A stretch of DNA of 64,000 bases from Defluviitoga tunisiensis (GTDB taxonomy: Bacteria > Thermotogota > Thermotogae > Petrotogales > Petrotogaceae): positions 1,862,501 to 1,926,500 of the forward strand of contig NZ_LN824141.1 in the NCBI RefSeq assembly GCF_000953715.1. The letters run 5' to 3'. The position numbers and the translations under genes are program-made. The notes beneath the pieces were generated by a model. The model did no database searches. It saw nothing but the letters and a program-made list of their open reading frames with translations, and had not been told where the DNA came from. Below are positions 29,066-38,206 of this stretch, piece by piece. Each line of letters starts with the position of its first letter. Within the stretch, counting starts at the first letter, position 1.

Positions 29066-30577
29066 TTAGGATAATATTATTCCCACTTCAAAACTACGAT
29101 GCCATGGAAAAAATACCTTCATTTCCCAATTTTTACGTAAAGCTTTTTCTACTGCATTTTTGTAAGGTAACAATTTTGAACAAGTATATTCTTCTGCCCA
29201 CTTTTCTGCAGGCATAAGCGTCCAAACATTGCATCCTTTAGTTACGCAATCTTTTCGTAACTGTTGCCTAATGTCAGCTTGGTATCCCCAATGTTCTATA
29301 AAAAAGATAGCTTGTAATTTTAAAAGTTCTTCCATATCTAATTTTAGATACCCTTTTTCACCAAAATATTGAATAATTGAATGTATAATTACTGTTCCAA
29401 GGGTATTACTCACTGTATTCCATCCTGCATAATTCATTCTTTTCCAATCTAAGGATTCTTTTAATAGTTTTTCTACTAATCTCTTATCCGCTCCATTTCC
29501 ATACCTTATATCTGCAATTCCTACAATTCTATTTTCTTTCAAAATTTGCATTAAAATCTTTTCATACTCTTCTTCATTAACTTTTACTTCATCCTGATAA
29601 ATAACTTCGTATTTGCTATAATCGATTGTGTTATTAAGTAGAAGCAGTATTTCACCATTTGATTTAATTTGTGCACCTGCAGCTTTAATATGATTTTCCA
29701 CACTTTCTTTTAAAGGATAACCTTCATATGGAGGAATTAAATTTATTGATTCTGGATGTACATAAAATAATTCAAAAGAAGGAGCGTATTGAAATTTTGA
29801 GCACAAAAATCTACTTAAAAGGGTAAGAGAAGTTTCATCTGCTCCAGGATGAACTGAAATTTTTTCTTCTAAGCCTAATTTTTTTACAAAATTCCTATGC
29901 TGCTGCGCTTCATATACAGAAAGGCTACCAGCAGAATTATCATCCAAGGTTAAATTTAAAAAGTCTATTATCTCTTCATTCACCAGTTCTATGACTTCTC
30001 GTATAATATTATAATTTCTTTCCCTTCGCCAAAAGAAATCTTCAATCATCCACTTAGGGATATGTTGATATCTTTCTTCATTTTCACTTAAAAACTCAGG
30101 AAGAATATCTTTATAAGATAAATTCTCTATATTATTTGATTCTAAATATCTAGCAAATTCTTTCGACATATCGCTTAATGTTTCACCATAATATTCCCAA
30201 TAATCGGGTTCTTCATCTGCAGAATTATATATTGGAATCCTTGTTACTGTAGTTGAAAGATATATTTCTACTTTCCTATCTTTTAAAATAGAAAAAATTT
30301 TCAATCTGTCTCGTATAGTTTCCGAACGGATTAAATTTATTCGTGAGGGAATCAATCCTCCATGAATTAGAGTATCTAAAGAGATAATCAGACTATCTCC
30401 TGTTTTGACATTTTCTAAAAGCCAATTTTCTAAAGCATCAGTATCAGCAGGCACTTTTTTAGAACCTAATAGTTCTCTGGGGGGAGTTAATATGTCTAAC
30501 CCGGCAATTTTTGTGAACATTAAAAAGTATTCTCTGGTGCAAAATCTTTCATCTAATGGCAAATAAACTATCCTCAT
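29066..30577 (-). CDS. DUF4127 family protein
   Basis: 503 residues that fit the DUF4127 family by the opening RIVYLPLDERFCTREYF, the SLDTLIHGGLIPSRI segment near 65-80, VYEAQQHRNF, SVHPGADE and the late NAGWNT-like NYAGWNTVSNTLG. No signal peptide is seen, so it is probably cytoplasmic. Family members often lie in polysaccharide-utilisation-like loci, but no activity is proven. Many conserved Asp, His and Asn residues suggest a hydrolase (inference). It is the last gene of the carbohydrate cluster, four bases after the acetyltransferase. Confidence 0.8.
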   Translation of the reverse strand: MRIVYLPLDERFCTREYFLMFTKIAGLDILTPPRELLGSKKVPADTDALENWLLENVKTGDSLIISLDTLIHGGLIPSRINLIRSETIRDRLKIFSILKDRKVEIYLSTTVTRIPIYNSADEEPDYWEYYGETLSDMSKEFARYLESNNIENLSYKDILPEFLSENEERYQHIPKWMIEDFFWRRERNYNIIREVIELVNEEIIDFLNLTLDDNSAGSLSVYEAQQHRNFVKKLGLEEKISVHPGADETSLTLLSRFLCSKFQYAPSFELFYVHPESINLIPPYEGYPLKESVENHIKAAGAQIKSNGEILLLLNNTIDYSKYEVIYQDEVKVNEEEYEKILMQILKENRIVGIADIRYGNGADKRLVEKLLKESLDWKRMNYAGWNTVSNTLGTVIIHSIIQYFGEKGYLKLDMEELLKLQAIFFIEHWGYQADIRQQLRKDCVTKGCNVWTLMPAEKWAEEYTCSKLLPYKNAVEKALRKNWEMKVFFPWHRSFEVGIILS

Positions 30578-30581
30578 ATAT

Positions 30582-31343
30582 CTAACTCTCCTTTATAAGA
30601 TATTCTGGATTTTGTATTAATTTTTTGTACAACCATTCAATCATCGGCATTGATTTTATTAATCTAATCACCGAATTACCACACCTTGTTTGAGTTAATA
30701 TATGTAAATTTTCAAGAGGCTCTTCTATTTTTTGAAAGTATCTTGGTGTTCCCCATCTATGAAGATATAGTTTTCTTTTTAGTATATTTCCACTATGATC
30801 TATAATAGTGCACTCTGCCTTTTCTTTCTGTAAATGATAAGACACATTTGCTAGTTCTTCAGCTGAATGAATAGTCGTGTTAGAATCCATTGTTACCCCT
30901 AGCAACAAAATGTAGCCTCCAATTTCAGCTATTTTTATGTAGGGTGAATCTTTTCCACAAGGCGTCAATGAATCTTCATGACCTTTAATCAAATAATCTA
31001 CTAAAGGACCTATCCCTGCAACAGAATGAGTAGGATGCAAACTTCTTTTAGCATCAGGTAATTTCATAAACTCAGAAGGAATTCTACCAGTCCAACAAGG
31101 AGATTTTTTCACATCAAAAACTGGAGGATTAGTTGGACCATCACTTGGTTTACCTGTAAGTGTTGGAACAAAAACATTTCCGCTTATTCCCACGGAAGCC
31201 AATAAAGCCTCAATAACAGTTTGTGTCCCACCTTCTACGTAACCAAAACTTGATAATGAACTATGTACCAAAAGTGTATCTCCCTTTCTAATTCCAATAC
31301 TCTCAAAAGTATTTAATAGATCCAAAATATTTATTTTCAACAT
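30582..31343 (-). CDS. AAC(3)-family N-acetyltransferase (aminoglycoside 3-N-acetyltransferase fold)
   Basis: 253-residue member of the Antibiotic_NAT family, which transfers acetyl from acetyl-CoA to an amino group of a sugar. Conserved elements: LLVHSSLSSFG, TQTVIEALL, VPTLTGKPSD, SLHPTHSVAGIGP (catalytic His region) and LLLGVTMDSNTTIHSAEE. The ATG at 31343 has AAGGAG seven bases upstream. The family is known from aminoglycoside resistance, yet this copy sits inside a sugar-uptake and amino-sugar kinase cluster, so acetylation of a free amino-sugar is as likely as resistance (inference). Confidence 0.85.
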   Translation of the reverse strand: MLKINILDLLNTFESIGIRKGDTLLVHSSLSSFGYVEGGTQTVIEALLASVGISGNVFVPTLTGKPSDGPTNPPVFDVKKSPCWTGRIPSEFMKLPDAKRSLHPTHSVAGIGPLVDYLIKGHEDSLTPCGKDSPYIKIAEIGGYILLLGVTMDSNTTIHSAEELANVSYHLQKEKAECTIIDHSGNILKRKLYLHRWGTPRYFQKIEEPLENLHILTQTRCGNSVIRLIKSMPMIEWLYKKLIQNPEYLIKES

Positions 31344-31398
31344 CAATTACTCCTTGTACTAAGAAAATAATATAATTATAAACTCCAACTATATAAAT

Positions 31399-32466
31399 TT
31401 AGATTATATTTTTTATCTTGTATCTTTTATGTACAAAATCAACTATATCTTGATAAAATTCAAATTCAATCGGATCTTTTAACATTTCTCCAATCTTTCC
31501 TCCAACAAACCACGCACATGCTGCATCCATATAACCATACTTAACACCACCATTTAAATATTCTCTAAATCTTTTATGACGTTCTTGGGATACTTTAATC
31601 GGTTCATTTAAATTAAGGAAATATTCCATCTCTATACCTGCATTTCTTTTTTTTGCGGCTTCGGCAGCTTCTTCGACTCCTTTTATTTTTTCGTAAAACA
31701 TATAATTAGGTTGTAAAAAAGCTGCATCAAAATAATAGTTTTGATAATCATCAAGTAAATGAACATTATAACTCGCCCAAAAAGGTATCCAAAATAATTT
31801 TTTCTTATATGATACATTTATATATCTATGAATCTCTTTTAATAACCAATGATCATCTACATTCCAACCTCTATAAACGGTTTCAAATGGCCAATAAAAT
31901 CCTAATAAATTTAGATTATCAATTGCTTCTTTCTTCCATTGAGCCATAAAAGTTTCTACAAACCATTTACATGCAATATATCTATCTTCTGTTGCATGTG
32001 TTAAATTTTGCCCTAATACAGAAAAATTCAGATTCTCACCATTAATCATTCCAAATTTACATTGATTTACCCCAGGGTAAGGTAACATAACAACTAGGTT
32101 CCTTTTTCTTTCTGGTTTTCCTATTATCTTTGATAATTCTTCAATAGTTGTGGATATTGTATTTGCTCCACAAATTAAACTATCAATTGCAGTCAGCCAT
32201 GCTTCTTTATTACCTGGATTTGGACATGGTACTGCATAAAAATCCCCTTCTCCACTCATTGTGGTTCCAATATTTATATCAGCACCCAAGGAAAAATGCT
32301 GCACATTTGGAAATAGTACAAAAGAATCAAATAGCCATTCTTTAGGTTCAAAATTGTTACCTATTGAAGACAAATAAGGATAATAATCAATCTCTTCATA
32401 ACTGCTACCAATTAGCATTAAATGTCTTAAAAATCCAATTTTTTCTAAATCTTGTGCAAGATACAT
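31399..32466 (-). CDS. DUF4855-like protein, probable glycosidase-fold enzyme
   Basis: 355 residues without a signal peptide. Resembles DUF4855 proteins, which have a TIM-barrel-like fold: MLPYPGVNQCKFG, NLLGFYWPFETVYRG, FWIPFWASYNVHLLDDY, DAAFLQPNYMF and IEMEYFLNLN are in the positions and style of that family. Glu and Asp at the ends of the predicted strands would fit glycoside hydrolase catalysis. The start is ATG 32466, right after GGAGGTAATTCAA; the earlier ATG would place the GGAGG inside the gene. Part of the - strand sugar cluster. Confidence 0.7.
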   Translation of the reverse strand: MYLAQDLEKIGFLRHLMLIGSSYEEIDYYPYLSSIGNNFEPKEWLFDSFVLFPNVQHFSLGADINIGTTMSGEGDFYAVPCPNPGNKEAWLTAIDSLICGANTISTTIEELSKIIGKPERKRNLVVMLPYPGVNQCKFGMINGENLNFSVLGQNLTHATEDRYIACKWFVETFMAQWKKEAIDNLNLLGFYWPFETVYRGWNVDDHWLLKEIHRYINVSYKKKLFWIPFWASYNVHLLDDYQNYYFDAAFLQPNYMFYEKIKGVEEAAEAAKKRNAGIEMEYFLNLNEPIKVSQERHKRFREYLNGGVKYGYMDAACAWFVGGKIGEMLKDPIEFEFYQDIVDFVHKRYKIKNII

Positions 32467-32559
32467 TTGAATTACCTCCAAAAATGTATTTTTAAATTCA
32501 AAAAATACCTTGTTATCAAAAGTTTGTAATGATACTAAAAATCAAAATATACATTCATT

Positions 32560-34776
32560 TTATTCATAGAATTCTATATGTATCAAAGCTAACTCATAGT
32601 TAGGAATTACTATTTCTATGTATTTCTTATCACTTTCTTCTTTTGGTATCCAAACCAATTCAATTGGATAATTAGGCTCATTTAAATAATTACAAGTTAC
32701 TATTTTTACCTTTGAAGGGTCACAATAAAATTTAACTTTTCCTTCTTTTTTCATAGCTGCATTTGCAATTGTTATAAGATTTGAACTATCGTTTAAATAA
32801 TATAATTTTGCTAAAATACCATTATCATTTACTTCAATTCCTACTGTATCTTTAAATATACCTTGTCCATACAAATTCAACCACACATTTTTTAGATCTA
32901 TTACTTTTTTTAAATACTCGTATTGTTCTGGATCATTTTTAAATGTGTTATCTTCTTCAAGATCATAAATCCAAAAATATGATCCTAAGATAAAAGCTTT
33001 ATTTATCATTTCTCTAGATACTTGCGCAATATGTACTGGACGCATAGATAAATTTTTTCTTGGGTAAACCATATCGACTAAAATCTGTTCTGGAAAAGTA
33101 TATTTATAAAGTTCTGGATAAGCTCCACAATGATAATAGAAAAAAGTGGATATAAGTTGAGCTGAGATATATTCACCATGAATATCAGTTACTCCTTCAT
33201 ACAAAAATAAAATAGGATCATTGCCTTTTTCATTTTGAAATGTATGTAAACAATCTAATATTAAATTTCTATATCCTTTATTCCAATCAGCAATATGATG
33301 GTTATGTTTCTCATTATAACAAAATTGTGGTTTAGCCATTCCAAGTTGATCAAAATAGATGCCATCTGCTCCAATAATATTCACAAGGTAATCCACAACA
33401 TTTATTAAATATTCTTCCCATTTATCAGCATTACTACACATTACGCTGAAAGTTATTGACTCGTCGCCATAACTTGTGGTTTCAATTTCTCCTTTTTTAT
33501 TTATTACAGAGCATTCTTCAATAAGTTCTTTTTTATCTTCATATTTAATATTACATAGTTGACTGTTTATATAAAATGTTACATGACCTCCTAAATTTCT
33601 TATAAATCTGACTGCTTGTTTGAGATCCTCCTCTGTTCCTAAATCTGGATCTGGGGTGTATTGTGGAAAACCATTATCAAATCCATCTTTGTGCCAACCC
33701 GATATTAAAATGTGATCTACCCCCATTTTAATAGCTTGTTTATATATTTTTGGAATGTCTTTAAACTTATGGACAATATCACCATTTTGATATTTAAAAT
33801 CATAATGTGCAACTAAGGCTGTGCTACGCTTAAACCATTCTGGAATTGATAATTTTACACTTTTACAAGAATTTCTCCATTTTCTATAACTATCTGAAGC
33901 CCAATGCCAATCTCCATCATGTATCGCCAAACCATAACTAGGAGATTTCCAAATATCGCCTTTTTTTATTTGAGGGTATTTTATTATTGAAAATCCCATG
34001 CCAGGTCTTTTTTTACCCAAAGTTTCCGCTCTTAGACTTCCAATCATAAACTTATCATCGTAACATGAAAGATATAACCCTCCCTCACTATCAAAATAGT
34101 CAAGCCACATCATTGATAACGGCCCTGAATAATCACATTGTCTATAAAAAAAATCATCAGAATCTTTTTGAGTTTCTATCCCATCTATTGAGTAAAGATA
34201 TTTATATTCTTGCCATTTCCATCCAATAGTACTTGACCCTTTTTCATAAGCTTCAATTGGATTATTTATCTTTTCTCCAGCATTAAAAGGAAACACTAAA
34301 ACGTCATCTTCCCAACTTTTTCCAAGATAAATCCCAGATAGGATCGGAAAAATTACTTCTTCTATTAGATAATTCGTTTCATTGTTCTTTACTTCTATGT
34401 TCCAAATAGTTTCACAACTATCTGGTTTGATTGTTACAGAATAAATTACAGATATATAACTAAGATGATCTTCTATCCAAAAACTATTGTAATCAATCAA
34501 AATACGCTTAATACCATTGTTTGTTTCTTGAATAGAAATTTTAGGCATAAGAGTATTATGTTTCATAACATTCTTACGATTTGGAGGTTGTACCAACACA
34601 TTACTTCCATTCTTAGTTTTTAATTTTATAGAAAAAGGCATATTTCTTAGAGGATTCCAATTTTTTAGCAAATTATCACTATTTTTCATGTTGACAAGTT
34701 CTAATAGTTCGCCACTTAAACCATCAAATGTCATACTTAAGAATTGATTCCCAAATTTAATCTTTGATTTAGGCAT
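32560..34776 (-). CDS. DUF6259-like large protein, probable glycoside hydrolase
   Basis: 738 residues, no signal peptide. The N-terminal 270 residues look like a beta-sandwich as found before alpha-galactosidase-like barrels. A barrel follows: TALVAHYDFKY, VDHILISGWHKDGFDNGFP, AVRFIRNLGGHVTFYIN, and NIIGADGIYFDQLGM with a conserved Asp, then LFLYEGVTDIHGEYIS with a Glu. A C-terminal beta domain ends the protein. I take it as a DUF6259/GH-like enzyme acting on imported oligosaccharides; the exact family is uncertain. Confidence 0.65.
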   Translation of the reverse strand: MPKSKIKFGNQFLSMTFDGLSGELLELVNMKNSDNLLKNWNPLRNMPFSIKLKTKNGSNVLVQPPNRKNVMKHNTLMPKISIQETNNGIKRILIDYNSFWIEDHLSYISVIYSVTIKPDSCETIWNIEVKNNETNYLIEEVIFPILSGIYLGKSWEDDVLVFPFNAGEKINNPIEAYEKGSSTIGWKWQEYKYLYSIDGIETQKDSDDFFYRQCDYSGPLSMMWLDYFDSEGGLYLSCYDDKFMIGSLRAETLGKKRPGMGFSIIKYPQIKKGDIWKSPSYGLAIHDGDWHWASDSYRKWRNSCKSVKLSIPEWFKRSTALVAHYDFKYQNGDIVHKFKDIPKIYKQAIKMGVDHILISGWHKDGFDNGFPQYTPDPDLGTEEDLKQAVRFIRNLGGHVTFYINSQLCNIKYEDKKELIEECSVINKKGEIETTSYGDESITFSVMCSNADKWEEYLINVVDYLVNIIGADGIYFDQLGMAKPQFCYNEKHNHHIADWNKGYRNLILDCLHTFQNEKGNDPILFLYEGVTDIHGEYISAQLISTFFYYHCGAYPELYKYTFPEQILVDMVYPRKNLSMRPVHIAQVSREMINKAFILGSYFWIYDLEEDNTFKNDPEQYEYLKKVIDLKNVWLNLYGQGIFKDTVGIEVNDNGILAKLYYLNDSSNLITIANAAMKKEGKVKFYCDPSKVKIVTCNYLNEPNYPIELVWIPKEESDKKYIEIVIPNYELALIHIEFYE

Positions 34777-34869
34777 TTAATCAATAACCTCCATAAAAGT
34801 ATTTTTTATAATTAGCAAAAGACTGTAAATAATGTTTTTTTAAAATCAATAAAATAAATGAATTATATT

Positions 34870-35706
34870 TCAACCTTTTAAGGCCCCTTGATAGCCTTCT
34901 ATAAAATATCTTTGAGTGAAAAAGAAAAATATTAATATAGGAATAACTGCTATTATTAAACTAGCACAAATATGTCTATAATTTTGAGCAAACATATTGT
35001 TAAGATAAGCAATCCCAACCTGGATAGGATATTTATTTGGATCTTTTAAAACAATTAATGGCCATAAAAACGAATTCCAATATGCCACAAAAGAAAATAT
35101 AGCTAAAGCTCCTGCTGCTGGTTTGACTAATGGAAAAGCAATTTTGCTCCAAATTTGGAATTCATTACAACCATCTATTTTCGCAGAATCTTCTAATTCG
35201 CGTGGAATCGATAGGTAATTTTGTCTCATTAGAAAAATCCCAAAACTGCTAACAGCTGTCGGTAATACCACTGATATATAGGAATTAAACAAATTTAGGT
35301 GCAAAATAGTAATAAAGTTCACAATTAAAGTACTTTGCATAGGAACCATCATAGGTAATATAATCAGGAAAAAAATTAAATTTCTACCTTTAAATTCAAG
35401 TCTTGCTAATGGGTAGGCAGCCATCGAAGATAAAACTACATTAAAAAGTACTCCTAATATAGTAATTATCATTGAATTAATAAAATATTTAAATATAGGT
35501 AGTTCGGTTAAAACATATTTGTATGACTCGAAGCTAATCGGCTTGGGTATCCATTCTGGAGGCCATTTAAATACATCCGTTGCAGTTTTTAAAGAAGTAG
35601 ATAACGCCCACAAAAAAGGAAATAGGAAAAAAAATACTAATAAAATTAAAATTATATATTTTATCGTTAATGATATGATTCTTTTTTTTCTTAATGAACT
35701 TTTCAT
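34870..35706 (-). CDS. Carbohydrate ABC transporter permease (MalG type)
   Basis: 278 residues, six predicted membrane spans, with the EAA loop pattern SAKIDGCNEFQIWSKIAFPLVKPA near residue 190 that contacts the ATPase. The C-terminal ends FIEGYQGALKG, as in MalG/UgpE-like permeases (CUT1 family). It overlaps the upstream permease gene by four bases. No ATP-binding subunit is in the cluster, so it probably uses a shared MsmK-like ATPase encoded elsewhere. Confidence 0.93.
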   Translation of the reverse strand: MKSSLRKKRIISLTIKYIILILLVFFFLFPFLWALSTSLKTATDVFKWPPEWIPKPISFESYKYVLTELPIFKYFINSMIITILGVLFNVVLSSMAAYPLARLEFKGRNLIFFLIILPMMVPMQSTLIVNFITILHLNLFNSYISVVLPTAVSSFGIFLMRQNYLSIPRELEDSAKIDGCNEFQIWSKIAFPLVKPAAGALAIFSFVAYWNSFLWPLIVLKDPNKYPIQVGIAYLNNMFAQNYRHICASLIIAVIPILIFFFFTQRYFIEGYQGALKG

Positions 35707-36584
35707 TTTTCTTTTTCGCCTCCTAAGCCAAATATTTTAAAATTCAAAAATGTTAAACATATTAAAAAAATTGAAAGCACAATTGCTAACGCTGCAGATT
35801 TTCCAAATTCTAGTTTGTTAAAAGCTAAGTCATATAATTCAAACATCAACGTAGTGGTTTGTGACTTTCCTTCAGTTAACAATAAAATCTCCTCAAAGAC
35901 TTGAAGTGCAGACATAGAAGATAAAATAAAACATAAAAGCATAGTGGGTTTAAGTAAAGGAACGGTTATCTTCGTAAACTTTTTAAAACTATTTGCCCCA
36001 TCTAGAGAAGCTGCCTCATATAGTTCAGAAGGAATATTTTGCAAACCCGCTAAATAAATAATCATATAATAACCAAGACCACGCCAAAAAGTTACGAACA
36101 TACACGAAAACAACGCCATATTTTTATCCAAAAGCCACATTATTGGCTCTTTTATTAGATGTAAAGACATTAAAAAATAATTCAAAATTCCATCTACATC
36201 AAAAATCCATCTCCAAGCTATACTTACAATAACACTACCGGTAATTACTGGAACATAAAATAGGGTCCTAAATATTTTTATACCTGGAACTTGTTGATTT
36301 ACCAAAACCGCAAGTCCCATAGAAGCAAATTGAATGAAAGGAACCACTATTAAATACTTTAAAGTATTTAATAAAGACACATAAAAATATTTGTAATTAA
36401 AAAGCCAGCGATAATTTTTTAATCCAACCCAATTTATTTCACTTGTAAGCATATTGTAGTCTGCAAACGATAATATAGTTCCTTTAATAATTGGATAGTA
36501 ACTAAAAACACCTAGCAAAATTATTGGTACCAATAAAAAAGCAATAATTACAATTAATTGTTGCTTTTTTCGAGTTAATCTCAT
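35703..36584 (-). CDS. Carbohydrate ABC transporter permease (MalF type)
   Basis: 293 residues with six predicted spans, and the EAA loop YEAASLDGANSFKKFTKITVPLL near residue 190. The N-terminal LVPIILLGVFSYYPIIKGTILSF and FYVPVITGSVIVSIAWRWIF match MalF/UgpA-like permeases. AGGAGGT precedes the ATG. Together with the MalG-type gene and the upstream binding protein it forms a CUT1-type importer for an oligosaccharide. Confidence 0.93.
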   Translation of the reverse strand: MRLTRKKQQLIVIIAFLLVPIILLGVFSYYPIIKGTILSFADYNMLTSEINWVGLKNYRWLFNYKYFYVSLLNTLKYLIVVPFIQFASMGLAVLVNQQVPGIKIFRTLFYVPVITGSVIVSIAWRWIFDVDGILNYFLMSLHLIKEPIMWLLDKNMALFSCMFVTFWRGLGYYMIIYLAGLQNIPSELYEAASLDGANSFKKFTKITVPLLKPTMLLCFILSSMSALQVFEEILLLTEGKSQTTTLMFELYDLAFNKLEFGKSAALAIVLSIFLICLTFLNFKIFGLGGEKEK

Positions 36585-36623
36585 TAAGACACCTCCTGAT
36601 CATGGCACGATATTCAAATTTAT

Positions 36624-36656
36624 AAAGTGATAGGTGAGATTAACACCTATCACTTT
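36624..36656 (-). promoter_or_regulatory. Stem-loop between binding-protein and permease genes
   Basis: AAAGTGATAGGTG (36624-36636) and CACCTATCACTTT (36644-36656) form a 13-bp perfect stem with a 7-base loop. On the - strand it is followed by ATAAATTTG, so it is not a strong terminator in that direction. In this position such stems usually protect the 3' end of the binding-protein mRNA, giving more binding protein than permease. Confidence 0.7.
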
Positions 36657-36669
36657 AATTTTTTTAATT

Positions 36670-37929
36670 TCATTCAGCCAATAGCTTATTACATTCTTTT
36701 TCTGCTAAGGAAAGAGCTTCTTGGGCAGTATATTCACCTTTTATACCAGCTTGCCAATATTCATCTAATATTCTTTTGAATTCAGAGTATTTAGATGCAC
36801 CTATGATTTTTCCAATCGCAGTTGAATCTTCTGCATACATCATTAACTTACTACTATTACTCATCATCTGTGCTTTAATATTTAAATCTTCTTCTGCTCT
36901 TTCGACAAACCAAAGATCAGTTTCCAAAGTGATCTTTGTTGAAGGAACTATAGTTGCCAATTTTGAAAATTCTATTTGCCAGTATGGAGAAGTTAACCAT
37001 AACCCAAATTTTACAGCTTCTTCTTTATTTTTTGCATTGTAAGGAACTGCTAAGTTCATTGGATCTAAACGAGTAACCCCACTTTTTTTCCTAGGACTTG
37101 GAGCTATATCACTCACTGCATAAATACTTGGACTATTAATTTGAATATGTTTAATCATAGTTGAAGCTGGAAACATAGCCAATTCACCTGCAGAATATTT
37201 TTGAGTTCCTGTCTGCCAATCACCTATTATAAAATCTGGTGGAAAAAGTCCTTCTTTAAAAGCTTGTTGCATCGATTCTAACTTTTTAACAGCTTCTGGA
37301 GTATTAAAAGTTGCTTTTTTCCCATCAGGACTTACAAGCTGTATACCTTCATCTGATAAGTTGTTAATTCCTCCAGGATTAGGTTGAATTCCATAAGCTC
37401 CAGTTTTTTCCTTTATTATTCTTGAATATTCTATTGCTTCTTCCCAAGTTTCTGGCGGTTTATTTGGATCTAACCCCGCTTTTTCGAAAAGCTGTTTATT
37501 ATAAATCATCACTCCAGATGGACCTACGTACCAAGTAATTGCATATGCCTTGTTATCTATTACAGTTCCTTTCCACAACCCTTCCCAGTAAAGGAACTTG
37601 TCTTCTTTTGTTACGTACTCATCTAAAGGTTGTAGAGCATTTTTAGCTACGTAATCTAAGACATATTGAGCATTCAAATTAACCAAATCTGGTGCTTTTC
37701 CTGAAGCTATAGCTGCTACCAACTTCTGCTGAATTGAACCCATTGGAACATCCACCCAATCAATTTCAATACCAGGATTTGCTGCTTCAAAGCTATTTAT
37801 AACTTCATTAATGTAATCCGAAAATGTTGATAAAGACAACGTCCAAAATTCGACTGTAACAGTTTTTGCGGCGAAAGATATCGTACAAACAGTTAAAATC
37901 AAGAATAATACCGTAACAAACTTTTTCAT
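36670..37929 (-). CDS. Sugar ABC transporter substrate-binding protein
   Basis: 419 residues with a clear signal peptide (MKKFVTVLFLILTVCTISFAA, cleavage after about residue 21, no lipobox Cys) and the family-1 solute-binding fold: VEFWTLSLSTFSDYINEVINSFE, GIEIDWVDVP, KLVAAIASGKAPDLVNLN, and YNKQLFEKAGLDPNKPPETWEE. AGGAGG precedes the ATG. It feeds the two permeases downstream. The aromatic and acidic content suggests an oligosaccharide ligand, unidentified. Confidence 0.93.
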   Translation of the reverse strand: MKKFVTVLFLILTVCTISFAAKTVTVEFWTLSLSTFSDYINEVINSFEAANPGIEIDWVDVPMGSIQQKLVAAIASGKAPDLVNLNAQYVLDYVAKNALQPLDEYVTKEDKFLYWEGLWKGTVIDNKAYAITWYVGPSGVMIYNKQLFEKAGLDPNKPPETWEEAIEYSRIIKEKTGAYGIQPNPGGINNLSDEGIQLVSPDGKKATFNTPEAVKKLESMQQAFKEGLFPPDFIIGDWQTGTQKYSAGELAMFPASTMIKHIQINSPSIYAVSDIAPSPRKKSGVTRLDPMNLAVPYNAKNKEEAVKFGLWLTSPYWQIEFSKLATIVPSTKITLETDLWFVERAEEDLNIKAQMMSNSSKLMMYAEDSTAIGKIIGASKYSEFKRILDEYWQAGIKGEYTAQEALSLAEKECNKLLAE

Positions 37930-37996
37930 GTTTTTTAACCTCCTCTTAATTTTTAGCCCAAATTGGCCATAAATTGGACCTTCTTTAAAGTATCTT

Positions 37997-38020
37997 TTTA
38001 TTTATTTATTTATTTATTTA
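37997..38020. repeat. (TTTA)6 tetranucleotide repeat
   Basis: Six perfect TTTA units, 68 bases upstream of the binding-protein start on the - strand, in a 277-base gap. The gap also holds the palindrome at 38145-38159. Confidence 0.85.
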
Positions 38021-38144
38021 ATTTGATGAGTAATTATTTTTTAAGGCTAAAAAAATTATTTTTCTATCAGTTATTTTTATCTAAAAAATAGATCTTGTTG
38101 ATAAATTATTACTATAGAAAGTTGTAATAATCATAAACTTTTTC

Positions 38145-38159
38145 TGAATAATTTATTCA
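38145..38159. promoter_or_regulatory. Candidate RpiR-type operator upstream of the transporter genes
   Basis: TGAATAA-T-TTATTCA is a perfect 15-bp palindrome about 215 bases before the binding-protein start. It has the TGAA-N7-TTCA form also seen before the nanE-nanK gene at 40596-40610. Confidence 0.4.
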
Positions 38160-38206
38160 TAGTATTTTTTAATTAAAATTGACAAAACCTCATGACTTAC
38201 TTCTCC

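Noticed and set aside
29005-29217. 70-codon + strand frame after the KaiC-like gene
   Set aside because: Overlaps the terminator and lies antisense within the DUF4127 gene; no ribosome binding site of its own.
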